Assembly: GCA_033763655.1 (NCBI GenBank)
Contig: JANRKD010000016.1
Location: 1 to 56,553 of the forward strand
Direction of reading: 5' to 3'
Origin: QFOX01 sp033763655
GTDB taxonomy: Bacteria > Pseudomonadota > Alphaproteobacteria > Rickettsiales > UBA3002
DNA: 56,553 nucleotides
Positions 16,910-23,866 of the stretch are shown here, piece by piece (within the stretch, counting starts at the first letter, position 1; every line of letters starts with the position of its first letter). A program made the translations under genes and the position numbers. The notes under the pieces were generated by a model. It was not told where the DNA came from. It was given only the letters and a program-made list of their open reading frames with translations, and did not search any database.

Positions 16910-17078
16910 CCTAGGTACTGTTCTTCAATCCTGTTTTGTCTGGATTTTGAGTGGTTTCTGAGCGAAAATTTCAGACTGATTTGCAGGAATAGTCATTCTA
17001 TTTCAAAAGTCAGTCTGAAATTTGCAGCCAGAAATCGCCAAAAGACAGGCGGAATAGGATTGAAGAACAGTGCCTAGG
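16910..17078. mobile_element. 169-bp fold-back (MITE-like) element
   Basis: Terminal inverted repeats of 23 bp (16910-16932 and 17056-17078, one mismatch) start CCTAGG[T/C]ACTGTTC. Inside is a second perfect 14-bp inverted repeat (16966-16979 and 17010-17023, AAATTTCAGACTGA). The regions between show weaker complementarity, so almost the whole element could fold into one long hairpin. No gene is present. If the repeats begin at GG, TA dinucleotides flank both ends, as for Tc1/mariner-IS630-type insertion. It fills most of the 236-bp pheA-aroG gap and must lie near both promoters. Confidence 0.65.
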
Positions 17079-17110
17079 GTTAAACGACCCGCAACGCAAG
17101 TGTTAGAACC

Positions 17111-18493
17111 ATGGCAAGCCTCGAAAAAATCAAAAAACCAATCACACCCAGCCTATGGACGCCCGAATCCTGGCGCGAAAAACCCATCGGGCAACAGCCC
17201 GCCTACCCGAATGCGGCAACGGTCGGCGCGGTCGAAGCCGACCTTAAGGCCATGCCACCGCTGGTATCGTTCGATGAAATCCGCCACCTGAAGCGCGAAC
17301 TGAGTCAGGCCGCCATGGGCAAGGCCTTCCTGCTGCAGGGCGGCGATTGCGCCGAAAGTTTCGCCGAGTTCAACGAAACTAACCTGCAGAACTTTTTCCG
17401 CGTCCTCATCCAGATGACCATCGCGCTGATGTATGGTGCCGGCTCGCCGGTGGTCAAGGTCGGGCGCATCGCCGGGCAATTCGCCAAGCCGCGCTCGGAA
17501 GCGACGGAAAAGAAAAACGGCGAGGAGCTGCCCAGCTATCGCGGCGATATGGTCAACGGTATGGAGTTCGAGGCCGAAGCCCGCCTGCCCGACCCGAAAC
17601 GGCTGGTGCAGGCCTACTACCAGTCGGCGGCGACGCTGAACTTCCTGCGCTCACTCGCGCGCTCGGGTTATGCGGCACTGCCACGGGTGGCCAAATGGAA
17701 CATGGATTTCGTCGCCGGTTCGCCGCAAGGCCGCCACTTCAACGAAATTGTCGAGCGCATCAACGACTGCCTTGCCTTCATGAACGCGACCGGCCTCAAC
17801 CTCGATGCGGCGGAAGAAGTTTCCGAAGCGCGGTTTTATACCAGCCACGAATCGCTGCTGCTCAATTACGATGCCTGCCTGACCCGTCAGGACAAAACCA
17901 CCGGCGAATACTTCGCGGGTTCCGCCCATATGTTGTGGATTGGCGACCGCACGCGCAACCCGGATGACGCGCATGTCGAATTCCTGCGCGGCGTCGCCAA
18001 CCCAATCGGTTGCAAAGTTGGGCCGAGCATGACGCCGGAGGATTTGATCCGCCTGTGCGACACGCTCAACCCGAAAAACGAAGCGGGCCGCCTCACCTTC
18101 ATTTCGCGTATGGGCGCGCAGAAGGTGGAGCAGTGCCTGCCTGCGCTGGTGAAGCTGCTTAAGGATGAAGGCCGCCATGTGGTCTGGAGTTGCGACCCGA
18201 TGCACGGCAACACGATTAAATCGCCCAACGGTTTCAAAACCCGCAAGTTCACCGACATCCTCACCGAAGTGCGCAAGTTCTTCGCCATCCATCATGCCGA
18301 AGGCACCCATGGTAGTGGCGTGCATTTTGAAATGACCGGTCAGGACGTCACCGAATGCCTTGGCGGCGCACAGGCTATCTCGGAACTTGATTTGTCCGAC
18401 CGCTACCACACGCACTGCGACCCACGCCTCAATGCTTCGCAATCGCTGGAGCTGGCCTTCCTGATTGCCGAGCTGCTGAAGAAACAGAAGTAG
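17111..18493 (+). CDS. aroG: class II 3-deoxy-7-phosphoheptulonate (DAHP) synthase
   Basis: 460 residues, the plant/actinobacterial-type (class II) enzyme: WTPESWREKPIGQQPAYP, FLLQGGDCAESF, GRIAGQFAKPRS, GDMVNGMEFE and EGTHGSGVHFEMTGQDVTEC. It condenses phosphoenolpyruvate with erythrose 4-phosphate, the first step of the shikimate pathway. The start ATG 17111 lacks a strong Shine-Dalgarno. Its upstream region is occupied by the fold-back element, so its promoter may lie within or just outside it. Confidence 0.95.
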   Translation: MASLEKIKKPITPSLWTPESWREKPIGQQPAYPNAATVGAVEADLKAMPPLVSFDEIRHLKRELSQAAMGKAFLLQGGDCAESFAEFNETNLQNFFRVLIQMTIALMYGAGSPVVKVGRIAGQFAKPRSEATEKKNGEELPSYRGDMVNGMEFEAEARLPDPKRLVQAYYQSAATLNFLRSLARSGYAALPRVAKWNMDFVAGSPQGRHFNEIVERINDCLAFMNATGLNLDAAEEVSEARFYTSHESLLLNYDACLTRQDKTTGEYFAGSAHMLWIGDRTRNPDDAHVEFLRGVANPIGCKVGPSMTPEDLIRLCDTLNPKNEAGRLTFISRMGAQKVEQCLPALVKLLKDEGRHVVWSCDPMHGNTIKSPNGFKTRKFTDILTEVRKFFAIHHAEGTHGSGVHFEMTGQDVTECLGGAQAISELDLSDRYHTHCDPRLNASQSLELAFLIAELLKKQK

Positions 18494-18500
18494 CGCGGCG

Positions 18501-18539
18501 TTTTTTTTCGGCAGCGCGTGCGCTGAAAAAAAAGTTTTT
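18501..18539 (+). terminator. likely terminator after aroG
   Basis: A short palindrome CAGCGC-GT-GCGCTG (18512-18525) is flanked by eight T before and eight A after, then a run of five T (18535-18539). The T8/A8 tracts can extend the stem. It lies 8 nt after the aroG stop. Confidence 0.5.
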
Positions 18540-18737
18540 GCGCGGTAACACTTTCTTCATACTTTCTTGCTACGCTGCGTTTGTTGCACCGCGTCTTGTT
18601 GCGTGCATGCAACATAAATAATCGCCTTACGAAAAAAATAATCCTCTTCATTGCTTCGTTTTCAATCCTTCATAGAAACGCGAAGTAAAATATGAGTAAC
18701 TGAACGTGTTGTTAACTTTTTATTTATGGAGACTATC

Positions 18738-18908
18738 ATGGCTGTAGCCAAAAAAGCTGTTAAGAAGACCGCTGCGAAAAAACCTGCTGCTAAAAAAGCA
18801 GTAGCGAAAAAACCAGCTGCTAAAAAAACCGTTGCTAAAAAAGCAGCAACGAAAGTTGTAAAGTCGGCAAAAAAGCCGGCTGCTAAAAAAGTAGCTAAAA
18901 AGAAATAG
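18738..18908 (+). CDS. histone H1-like Lys/Ala-rich nucleoid protein
   Basis: 56 residues, nearly all Lys, Ala, Val and Pro, built from repeats of KKPAAKKAVA type. It resembles the C-terminal tail of histone H1, chlamydial Hc1 and the AlgP/BpH1 proteins and presumably coats DNA nonspecifically. ATG 18738 has GGAGA about 8 nt upstream. The gene is AT-richer than its neighbours and has its own terminator. The repeats make slippage and length variation likely. Confidence 0.8.
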   Translation: MAVAKKAVKKTAAKKPAAKKAVAKKPAAKKTVAKKAATKVVKSAKKPAAKKVAKKK

Positions 18909-18932
18909 TTTCGACTACTTCTTTACGCATCG

Positions 18933-18962
18933 AAAGGCCCGCTATTTAGCGGGCCTTTTTTT
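18933..18962 (+). terminator. rho-independent terminator of the H1-like gene
   Basis: A 12-bp perfect stem (AAAGGCCCGCTA, 18933-18944, and its complement 18947-18958) with a 2-nt loop, running into seven or more T. Confidence 0.9.
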
Positions 18963-18989
18963 ATTGCCTGCGCCCAGAGGTGTCGACAC

Positions 18990-19020
18990 AAAAAAGGCCG
19001 CGTATCACTACGCGGCCTTT
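18990..19020 (-). terminator. rho-independent terminator of the rimP-pnp operon
   Basis: On the minus strand, arms 19009-19020 and 18993-19004 form a 12-bp stem with a 4-nt loop followed by a T-run (18990-18995). It lies 54 nt after the pnp stop codon. Confidence 0.88.
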
Positions 19021-19074
19021 GATGTTTGATTACGTGCAGGGCACAATCCAGAGAGAATGCCTTGCAATCAGCCG

Positions 19075-21246
19075 CTAAGCTTCCTGCGCTTCGCCGCCCT
19101 GACGCTTACGGCGCATCGACTTGCCGGCCATTTCGTATTGGTCGGACAAATCTTCACCGCTCGCCTGATCGACAACTTTCATGGAAAGGCGCACCTTGCC
19201 ACGGCCATCAATCTCAAGCACTTTCACTTTTACCATATCGCCTTCGTTCACCACATCGGTGACGACGTTGACGCGGTGGTCAGCCATCTCCGAGATATGG
19301 ACGAGGCCATCCAGGCCGCCGAGGAAGTTGACGAATGCACCGAAATCAACGATGCGCACAACCTTACCGTCGTAGATACGGCCCACTTCCGGCGTGGCGG
19401 TGATGCCTTCAATCCATTTCTGTGCAGCGGCGGCCGCTTCCGACGTCGTCGCAAAAATGTTGATGGTGCCGTCTTCACCAATGTCGATTTTGGTGCCGGT
19501 GGTTTCGGTGATTTCACGAATCACCTTGCCGCCCGAACCAATCACTTCGCGGATTTTATCGACCGCGATTTTAATCGTGGTGATGCGCGGTGCATTTTCC
19601 GACATTTCACTCGGCGCGGTCAGCGCCTTGCTCATCTCGCCAAGGATATGGATACGGCCCGTTTTCGCCTGCGCGAGCGCGGTTTTCATGATCTCCTCGG
19701 TGATGCCCTGGATTTTGATGTCCATTTGCAGCGAGGTGATGCCTTGCTCCGTACCGGCCACTTTGAAATCCATGTCGCCGAGGTGATCCTCGTCGCCCAT
19801 GATGTCCGAAAGCACGGTGAAGTCGCTGCCTTCGAGCACGAGGCCCATCGCAATCCCTGCAATCGGACGGGTGAGCGGCACGCCCGCATTCATCATCGCA
19901 AGGCTGGCGCCACAGACGGTCGCCATCGACGACGAACCGTTGCTTTCCGTAATCTCCGACACCACGCGAATGGTGTAAGGGAAGGATTCTTTCGCCGGCA
20001 ACATCGGACGGCAGGCGCGCCATGCGAGTTTACCATGGCCCTGCTCACGACGCCCTGGCGGACGCAGTGGGCCAGCTTCACCCACCGAGTAGGGCGGGAA
20101 GTTGTAATGCAGCATGAAATGCTCGTCGTATTTACCTTCGAGCGCGTCGATCATCTGCTCATCCTGCGAGGTGCCCAGCGTCGTCACGACAATCGCCTGC
20201 GTCTCACCACGGGTGAACAGCGCCGACCCGTGCACGCGTGGCAAAATGCCCACTTCACAGGTGATCGGACGAATCTGGTCGGGATTGCGGCCATCGATAC
20301 GCTGCTTATCCTTGGCAATAGCCGCGCGCACGATATCCTGCTCAAGTTTCTTCAGGACGCTGCCGACAACCTTCTCGGAGAACTTGCCTTCTTCGGCGCC
20401 GACATAGGTTTCTTTCACCGCTTTTTTGGCTTCGTTAATGGCATTCACGCGCTCCTGCTTGCCACGGATGGCATAGGCCGCACGCAGCTTGCTTTCTGCA
20501 ATCGCTTTCACGCCTGCCACGAGATCAGCGGGGTATTCGGGGGCAACGAAATCCCACGGCTCCTTCGCCGCCTCTTCGGCAAACGCGATGATGAGGTCGA
20601 GCACCGGCTGGAAGCTGCGATGCGCGAACATCACCCCGCCGAGCATTTGCTCCTCACTCAGTTCACTTGCTTGCGATTCTACCATCAGCACCGAGCTGCG
20701 CGTCCCGGCTACGATCAGGTCGAGGCTGCTTTCCGCAGCTTGCGACTTCATTGGGTTGAGCACGTATTGGCCGTTAATCATACCAACTTTCGCCGCTGCT
20801 ACCGGCCCCATAAAAGGCACGCCCGAAAGCGCCAGCGCCGCCGAAGCACCGATCATCGCGGGACTATCGGAATCGTTCTCAAGGTCGTGGCTCATCACGG
20901 TGCAGACTACCTGCACTTCGTTGTAGAAGCCTTCTGCGAACATCGGACGGATCGGACGGTCGATAAGGCGCGAGATGAGGATTTCTTTTTCGCTCTGGCG
21001 GCCTTCGCGCTTGAAGAAGCCACCCGGGATTTTACCCGCCGCGTAGGTTTTTTCGATGTAGTTGACCGTCAGCGGGAAGAAGTCGATATCCGGCTTGGCG
21101 GCTTTCGCTGCGGTAACGGCGCACAAAACAACCGTTTCACCGTAAGTGACGAGGACAGCCCCGTCGGCCTGACGGGCAATGCGGCCCGTTTCGAGTGTGA
21201 GCGGGCGACCGCCCCATTCCATCGTTTTTTTCGTGATAGTAAACAT
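19075..21246 (-). CDS. pnp: polyribonucleotide nucleotidyltransferase (PNPase)
   Basis: 723 residues, normal length. It has two RNase PH domains with the helical linker between, PGRREQGHGKLAWRA and ITESNGSSSMATVCGASL, then a KH domain (about 550-610, IREVIGSGGKVIREI) and an S1 domain (about 620-690, GRIYDGKVVRIVDFGAFV). It degrades RNA 3' to 5' by phosphorolysis and takes part in the degradosome. It is the last gene of the rimP-to-pnp operon, after rpsO. The intergenic region has hairpins of the kind used in pnp autoregulation. Confidence 0.98.
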   Translation of the reverse strand: MFTITKKTMEWGGRPLTLETGRIARQADGAVLVTYGETVVLCAVTAAKAAKPDIDFFPLTVNYIEKTYAAGKIPGGFFKREGRQSEKEILISRLIDRPIRPMFAEGFYNEVQVVCTVMSHDLENDSDSPAMIGASAALALSGVPFMGPVAAAKVGMINGQYVLNPMKSQAAESSLDLIVAGTRSSVLMVESQASELSEEQMLGGVMFAHRSFQPVLDLIIAFAEEAAKEPWDFVAPEYPADLVAGVKAIAESKLRAAYAIRGKQERVNAINEAKKAVKETYVGAEEGKFSEKVVGSVLKKLEQDIVRAAIAKDKQRIDGRNPDQIRPITCEVGILPRVHGSALFTRGETQAIVVTTLGTSQDEQMIDALEGKYDEHFMLHYNFPPYSVGEAGPLRPPGRREQGHGKLAWRACRPMLPAKESFPYTIRVVSEITESNGSSSMATVCGASLAMMNAGVPLTRPIAGIAMGLVLEGSDFTVLSDIMGDEDHLGDMDFKVAGTEQGITSLQMDIKIQGITEEIMKTALAQAKTGRIHILGEMSKALTAPSEMSENAPRITTIKIAVDKIREVIGSGGKVIREITETTGTKIDIGEDGTINIFATTSEAAAAAQKWIEGITATPEVGRIYDGKVVRIVDFGAFVNFLGGLDGLVHISEMADHRVNVVTDVVNEGDMVKVKVLEIDGRGKVRLSMKVVDQASGEDLSDQYEMAGKSMRRKRQGGEAQEA

Positions 21247-21338
21247 CGTTTATTCCTTTTCTTTCCCCCTCCAAGAGTGGCGTTCCCTATGAACGACACG
21301 ACCGCAAAATAAATAATCTATCCGTTCCGCGATTCCAT

Positions 21339-21401
21339 CAGGCGGGAGCCTGTGTGTGCGTATCCTTTAGCCAACACCCGTACGCACTCAGGCGGGTGTT
21401 G
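21339..21401 (-). promoter_or_regulatory. hairpins in the pnp 5' leader
   Basis: Two inverted repeats lie between rpsO and pnp: CAGGC/GCCTG (21339-21352) and CAACACCCG/CGGGTGTTG (21372-21380 and 21393-21401, 12-nt loop). In other bacteria a leader stem cut by RNase III lets PNPase repress its own synthesis. The position fits; the function here is inferred. Confidence 0.4.
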
Positions 21402-21406
21402 CTTAG

Positions 21407-21434
21407 AAAAAAGCAGCACCCGTGCGGATGCTGC
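21407..21434 (-). terminator. terminator after rpsO
   Basis: On the minus strand a 10-bp stem (arms 21425-21434 and 21413-21422, one G-U pair) is followed by six T (21407-21412), 8 nt after the rpsO stop. Partial readthrough or a separate pnp promoter must supply pnp. Confidence 0.8.
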
Positions 21435-21442
21435 CTTCGTTA

Positions 21443-21712
21443 TTATTTACGAATGCCGAGTTTTGCAATCAACGCGCTGTAACGCTGGCTGTCTTTGCGC
21501 TTGAGGTAATCAAGCAGACGGCGGCGCGTGCTGACCATTTTCAGTAGACCACGACGCGAGTGGTGGTCTTTTGCATGGGTTTTGAAATGCTCGGTCAGAT
21601 TGGTAATGCGCTCGCTCAGGATGGCGATTTGCACTTCGGGCGACCCCGTATCGTTCTTCACCGTGGCGTTTTCTTTAATCACAGTGGTTTTACGTTCAGC
21701 AGAGATACTCAT
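21443..21712 (-). CDS. rpsO: 30S ribosomal protein S15
   Basis: 89 residues, the usual size, with the family motifs GSPEVQIAILSERITNLTEH, HSRRGLLKMVSTRRRLLDYL and the basic C-terminus. It binds 16S rRNA early in 30S assembly. It lies between truB and pnp, the conserved order in proteobacteria, and has its own terminator downstream. Confidence 0.98.
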   Translation of the reverse strand: MSISAERKTTVIKENATVKNDTGSPEVQIAILSERITNLTEHFKTHAKDHHSRRGLLKMVSTRRRLLDYLKRKDSQRYSALIAKLGIRK

Positions 21713-21737
21713 TCTTCATTCCTTCGCGACATCGGGT

Positions 21738-22643
21738 TTATAAAACAAGCAGCCGCACAGGAATCACCTGATTCCCTTCCACCCGCGCCAGTGCCGCCAA
21801 TTGCCCTGCATGTACCACCGCAATCTGCGGTGTATCAGGGTGAGGCTGGCCAAGCGCGACGCGCTGGCCGTGACGCAGTTGTTGCAACTGCCCGCCATTC
21901 AACGCAACCGCCGGGATGTCGTCCAGCGCACGCAGAAGCGGCGTAAGCCAGGGCGATTCCCCTGACGGTGGCGCCTTATGCACCGATTCGGCCAGAAAAT
22001 CCAGCGAAATCGCGTCCGTATCGCAAAAAGGCCCCACCGCCGCCCGGTGCAGGCGCGAAATATAACCTTGCGAGCCAAGCGCTTGCGCTATATCGCGCCC
22101 CAAACTGCGGATATAGGTGCCCTTGCTCACCACCGCGCGGAAATGGGCGATAGAAGGGACATCACCTCGTAAACATTCCAATGCATAAACCGTCACTGGC
22201 CGTGGCGCGAGCACCACCTCCTCGCCCGCCCGCGCCAGGTCATAGGCGCGCTTACCCGCGACCTTGAGCGCAGAGTAAATGGGTGGCGTTTGCATGATTT
22301 CGCCGGTAAAGCGCGGAAGAACGGCGCGGATTTCTTCGGCGGTGGGGATAGTTTCGCTGGTCTCGACCACCTCACCTTCGGCGTCATCCGTCGTTCGCCG
22401 CTCACCAAAAGTGACGCTGAATTCATAGGTTTTCTTCGCATCCATCAGCAAATTTACGCATTTGGTGCCCTCGCCCAGCGCGAGGGGCAATACGCCGGTC
22501 GCCAACGGATCGAGCGTCCCCGCATGGCCGATTTTTGTGGGGTGGATGAGCCGCTTCACCTGAAACACCGCATCCGCACTGGTCAGGTGCAGCGGCTTAT
22601 GGAGGTTAATCCAGCCGTGATAACTATGGCGCAGCTTCGACAC
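21738..22643 (-). CDS. truB: tRNA pseudouridine(55) synthase
   Basis: 301 residues from GTG 22643. The catalytic motif HAGTLDPLATGVLPLALGEG holds the nucleophilic Asp; KTYEFSVTFG, QTPPIYSALKVAGKRAYDLAR and SKGTYIRSLGRDI follow. It makes pseudouridine 55 in the T-loop of tRNAs. The frame can be read back to 22676, but that overlaps the upstream toxin gene; GTG 22643, one base past the toxin stop, gives the family N-terminus (SYHGWINLHKP). A toxin-antitoxin pair separates it from rbfA, its usual neighbour, and the close spacing couples it to the toxin. Confidence 0.93.
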   Translation of the reverse strand: MSKLRHSYHGWINLHKPLHLTSADAVFQVKRLIHPTKIGHAGTLDPLATGVLPLALGEGTKCVNLLMDAKKTYEFSVTFGERRTTDDAEGEVVETSETIPTAEEIRAVLPRFTGEIMQTPPIYSALKVAGKRAYDLARAGEEVVLAPRPVTVYALECLRGDVPSIAHFRAVVSKGTYIRSLGRDIAQALGSQGYISRLHRAAVGPFCDTDAISLDFLAESVHKAPPSGESPWLTPLLRALDDIPAVALNGGQLQQLRHGQRVALGQPHPDTPQIAVVHAGQLAALARVEGNQVIPVRLLVL

Positions 22644-22644
22644 G

Positions 22645-22980
22645 CTATCGCTTCGCCAGATGGGCGAAAATCTCATCCGTCACCCGGTAGAGCACCGCGC
22701 GCGGCACCACGCCAATCTTTTCCACCGTCGCGGCATCCAGCGTCGCCAGCTTGGCAGGACGAATCACCGAGGCTTTATTGAGGCCGGTCTTGGCGCTTAC
22801 AGGCACGCGCACATCGCTTGCCCACGGCTCGTTCTCGGCGCTGGTAATCATCGCGATCCAGCAGATGCCATGCGTTTCATGGAACGATTTATCCGAGACC
22901 ACCAGCGCCGGACGGTATTTGGTATGCTGCTTCTCGGCATAGGGAAACCCTGCCAGCACGATGTCGCCCGCCGCCAGCAT
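22645..22980 (-). CDS. MazF/PemK-family endoribonuclease toxin
   Basis: 111 residues: GDIVLAGFPYAEKQHTKYRPALVVSD is the PemK/MazF N-terminal core, followed by ICWIAMITSAENEPW and NKASVIRPAKLATLD. Such toxins cut mRNA at short sequences. The start ATG 22980 lies 2 nt after the antitoxin stop codon, giving antitoxin-first order. Its end abuts the truB start, so it sits fully within the infB-pnp operon. All core motifs are intact. Confidence 0.9.
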   Translation of the reverse strand: MLAAGDIVLAGFPYAEKQHTKYRPALVVSDKSFHETHGICWIAMITSAENEPWASDVRVPVSAKTGLNKASVIRPAKLATLDAATVEKIGVVPRAVLYRVTDEIFAHLAKR

Positions 22981-22982
22981 GG

Positions 22983-23222
22983 CTAGGATTTTTTCGGTTT
23001 CAGGTGGTCGAACGCCCGCGCATCCGCAGCGGAATGCCATTCGAGGAAGGTCGCAAACGGGTCGAACCCTTCCCCCGGCACCAGCTTCTCGATTTCCACC
23101 GTGTGGTCTTTGACCACATAACGCACACGGTCACCCGGCTTCAACCCCATGCGCTGCCGCACTTCCTTCGGGATCACCGTCTGGCTTTTGCTGGTCAGGG
23201 TCGAAGTGAATTGCGTCTGCAT
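22983..23222 (-). CDS. AbrB/MazE-family antitoxin
   Basis: 79 residues with a swapped-hairpin AbrB domain: TSTLTSKSQTVIPKEVRQRM and GLKPGDRVRYVV. The C-terminal tail (about 50-79) would wrap around the toxin. It binds DNA and the MazF-like toxin. The promoter region immediately upstream contains a palindrome that is probably its operator, and the predicted transcript starts at the ATG. Confidence 0.9.
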   Translation of the reverse strand: MQTQFTSTLTSKSQTVIPKEVRQRMGLKPGDRVRYVVKDHTVEIEKLVPGEGFDPFATFLEWHSAADARAFDHLKPKKS

Positions 23223-23257
23223 GGTAAGATGGTAAGATAGTCTTACCTAATTGTCAA
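23223..23257 (-). promoter_or_regulatory. promoter and operator of the MazEF-type module, likely leaderless
   Basis: On the minus strand a consensus -35 TTGACA (23252-23257) and -10 TACCAT (23229-23234) have a 17-bp spacer. The palindrome GGTAAGA-TAG-TCTTACC (23231-23247) fills the spacer, and a third half-site GGTAAGA lies at 23223-23229. The ATG A at 23222 is 7 nt from the -10, the usual distance to a transcription start, so the mRNA probably has no leader; no Shine-Dalgarno is seen. Confidence 0.65.
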
Positions 23258-23299
23258 GGATGGGAGCGGCGGCGGCGCAAAAACGGGGCGGCAGATGCG

Positions 23300-23713
23300 C
23301 TACGCTTCATCCTCTTCATCCTCCGTCTTGGTCAAATCCGCCTTCACGCGCTCGCTGTTGAGCAGCGTGTTGATGCGGTTGGCCACTTCATACGAGGTAT
23401 CGAGCTTGAAGAGGATCTTCGGGCTGGTACGCAGAATGATTTTGCGGCTGACCAGCCCACGCAGGCGCGAGGCATTCTCGCCGAGCGCGGCAAGCACCGC
23501 CTCCTTGTTGCTGCCGGCCAGCGGCATGACATAGGCGGTGGCGTTCCTCAGATCGGGGCTGATGCGCACTTCGGAAACCGTAATGGATGCCGTATCGAGC
23601 ACCGGATGGTGCGTTTCGCCATGCATGAAGATTTGCGCGAGCGCGCTGCGAATTTCCTCGCCGACCCGCAGTTGCCGCTGGCTTGGCGCTTTGTGCGATT
23701 GCGGTTGGCTCAT
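23300..23713 (-). CDS. rbfA: 30S ribosome-binding factor A
   Basis: 137 residues: SQRQLRVGEEIRSALAQIF, ITVSEVRISPDLRNATAYVMPL and KIILRTSPKILFKLDTSYE, the single KH-like fold of RbfA, and an acidic C-terminal tail. It helps 16S rRNA 5'-end maturation and cold adaptation. ATG 23713 has GAGGAAT upstream; an ATG at 23725 falls within that ribosome-binding site. It follows infB, as usual. Confidence 0.96.
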   Translation of the reverse strand: MSQPQSHKAPSQRQLRVGEEIRSALAQIFMHGETHHPVLDTASITVSEVRISPDLRNATAYVMPLAGSNKEAVLAALGENASRLRGLVSRKIILRTSPKILFKLDTSYEVANRINTLLNSERVKADLTKTEDEEDEA

Positions 23714-23866
23714 ACTATTCCTCATCCATCAAACAAACCTTCACCGTAAAGCCCGAACCGGACAAACGCAGCAGAACCGGCGGAATCTCTCTCCCGAGAG
23801 GGGCCGAAACCCGGAGATTCGACGCAGCGCACGCGCGGTGGAATAGCCAGGTTTCCCGAGCGCGGA

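Noticed and set aside
19057..21312. 751-codon plus-strand frame opposite pnp
   Set aside because: A shadow of the strong pnp gene, His/Arg-rich with no domain. GC-rich third positions leave long open frames on the opposite strand.
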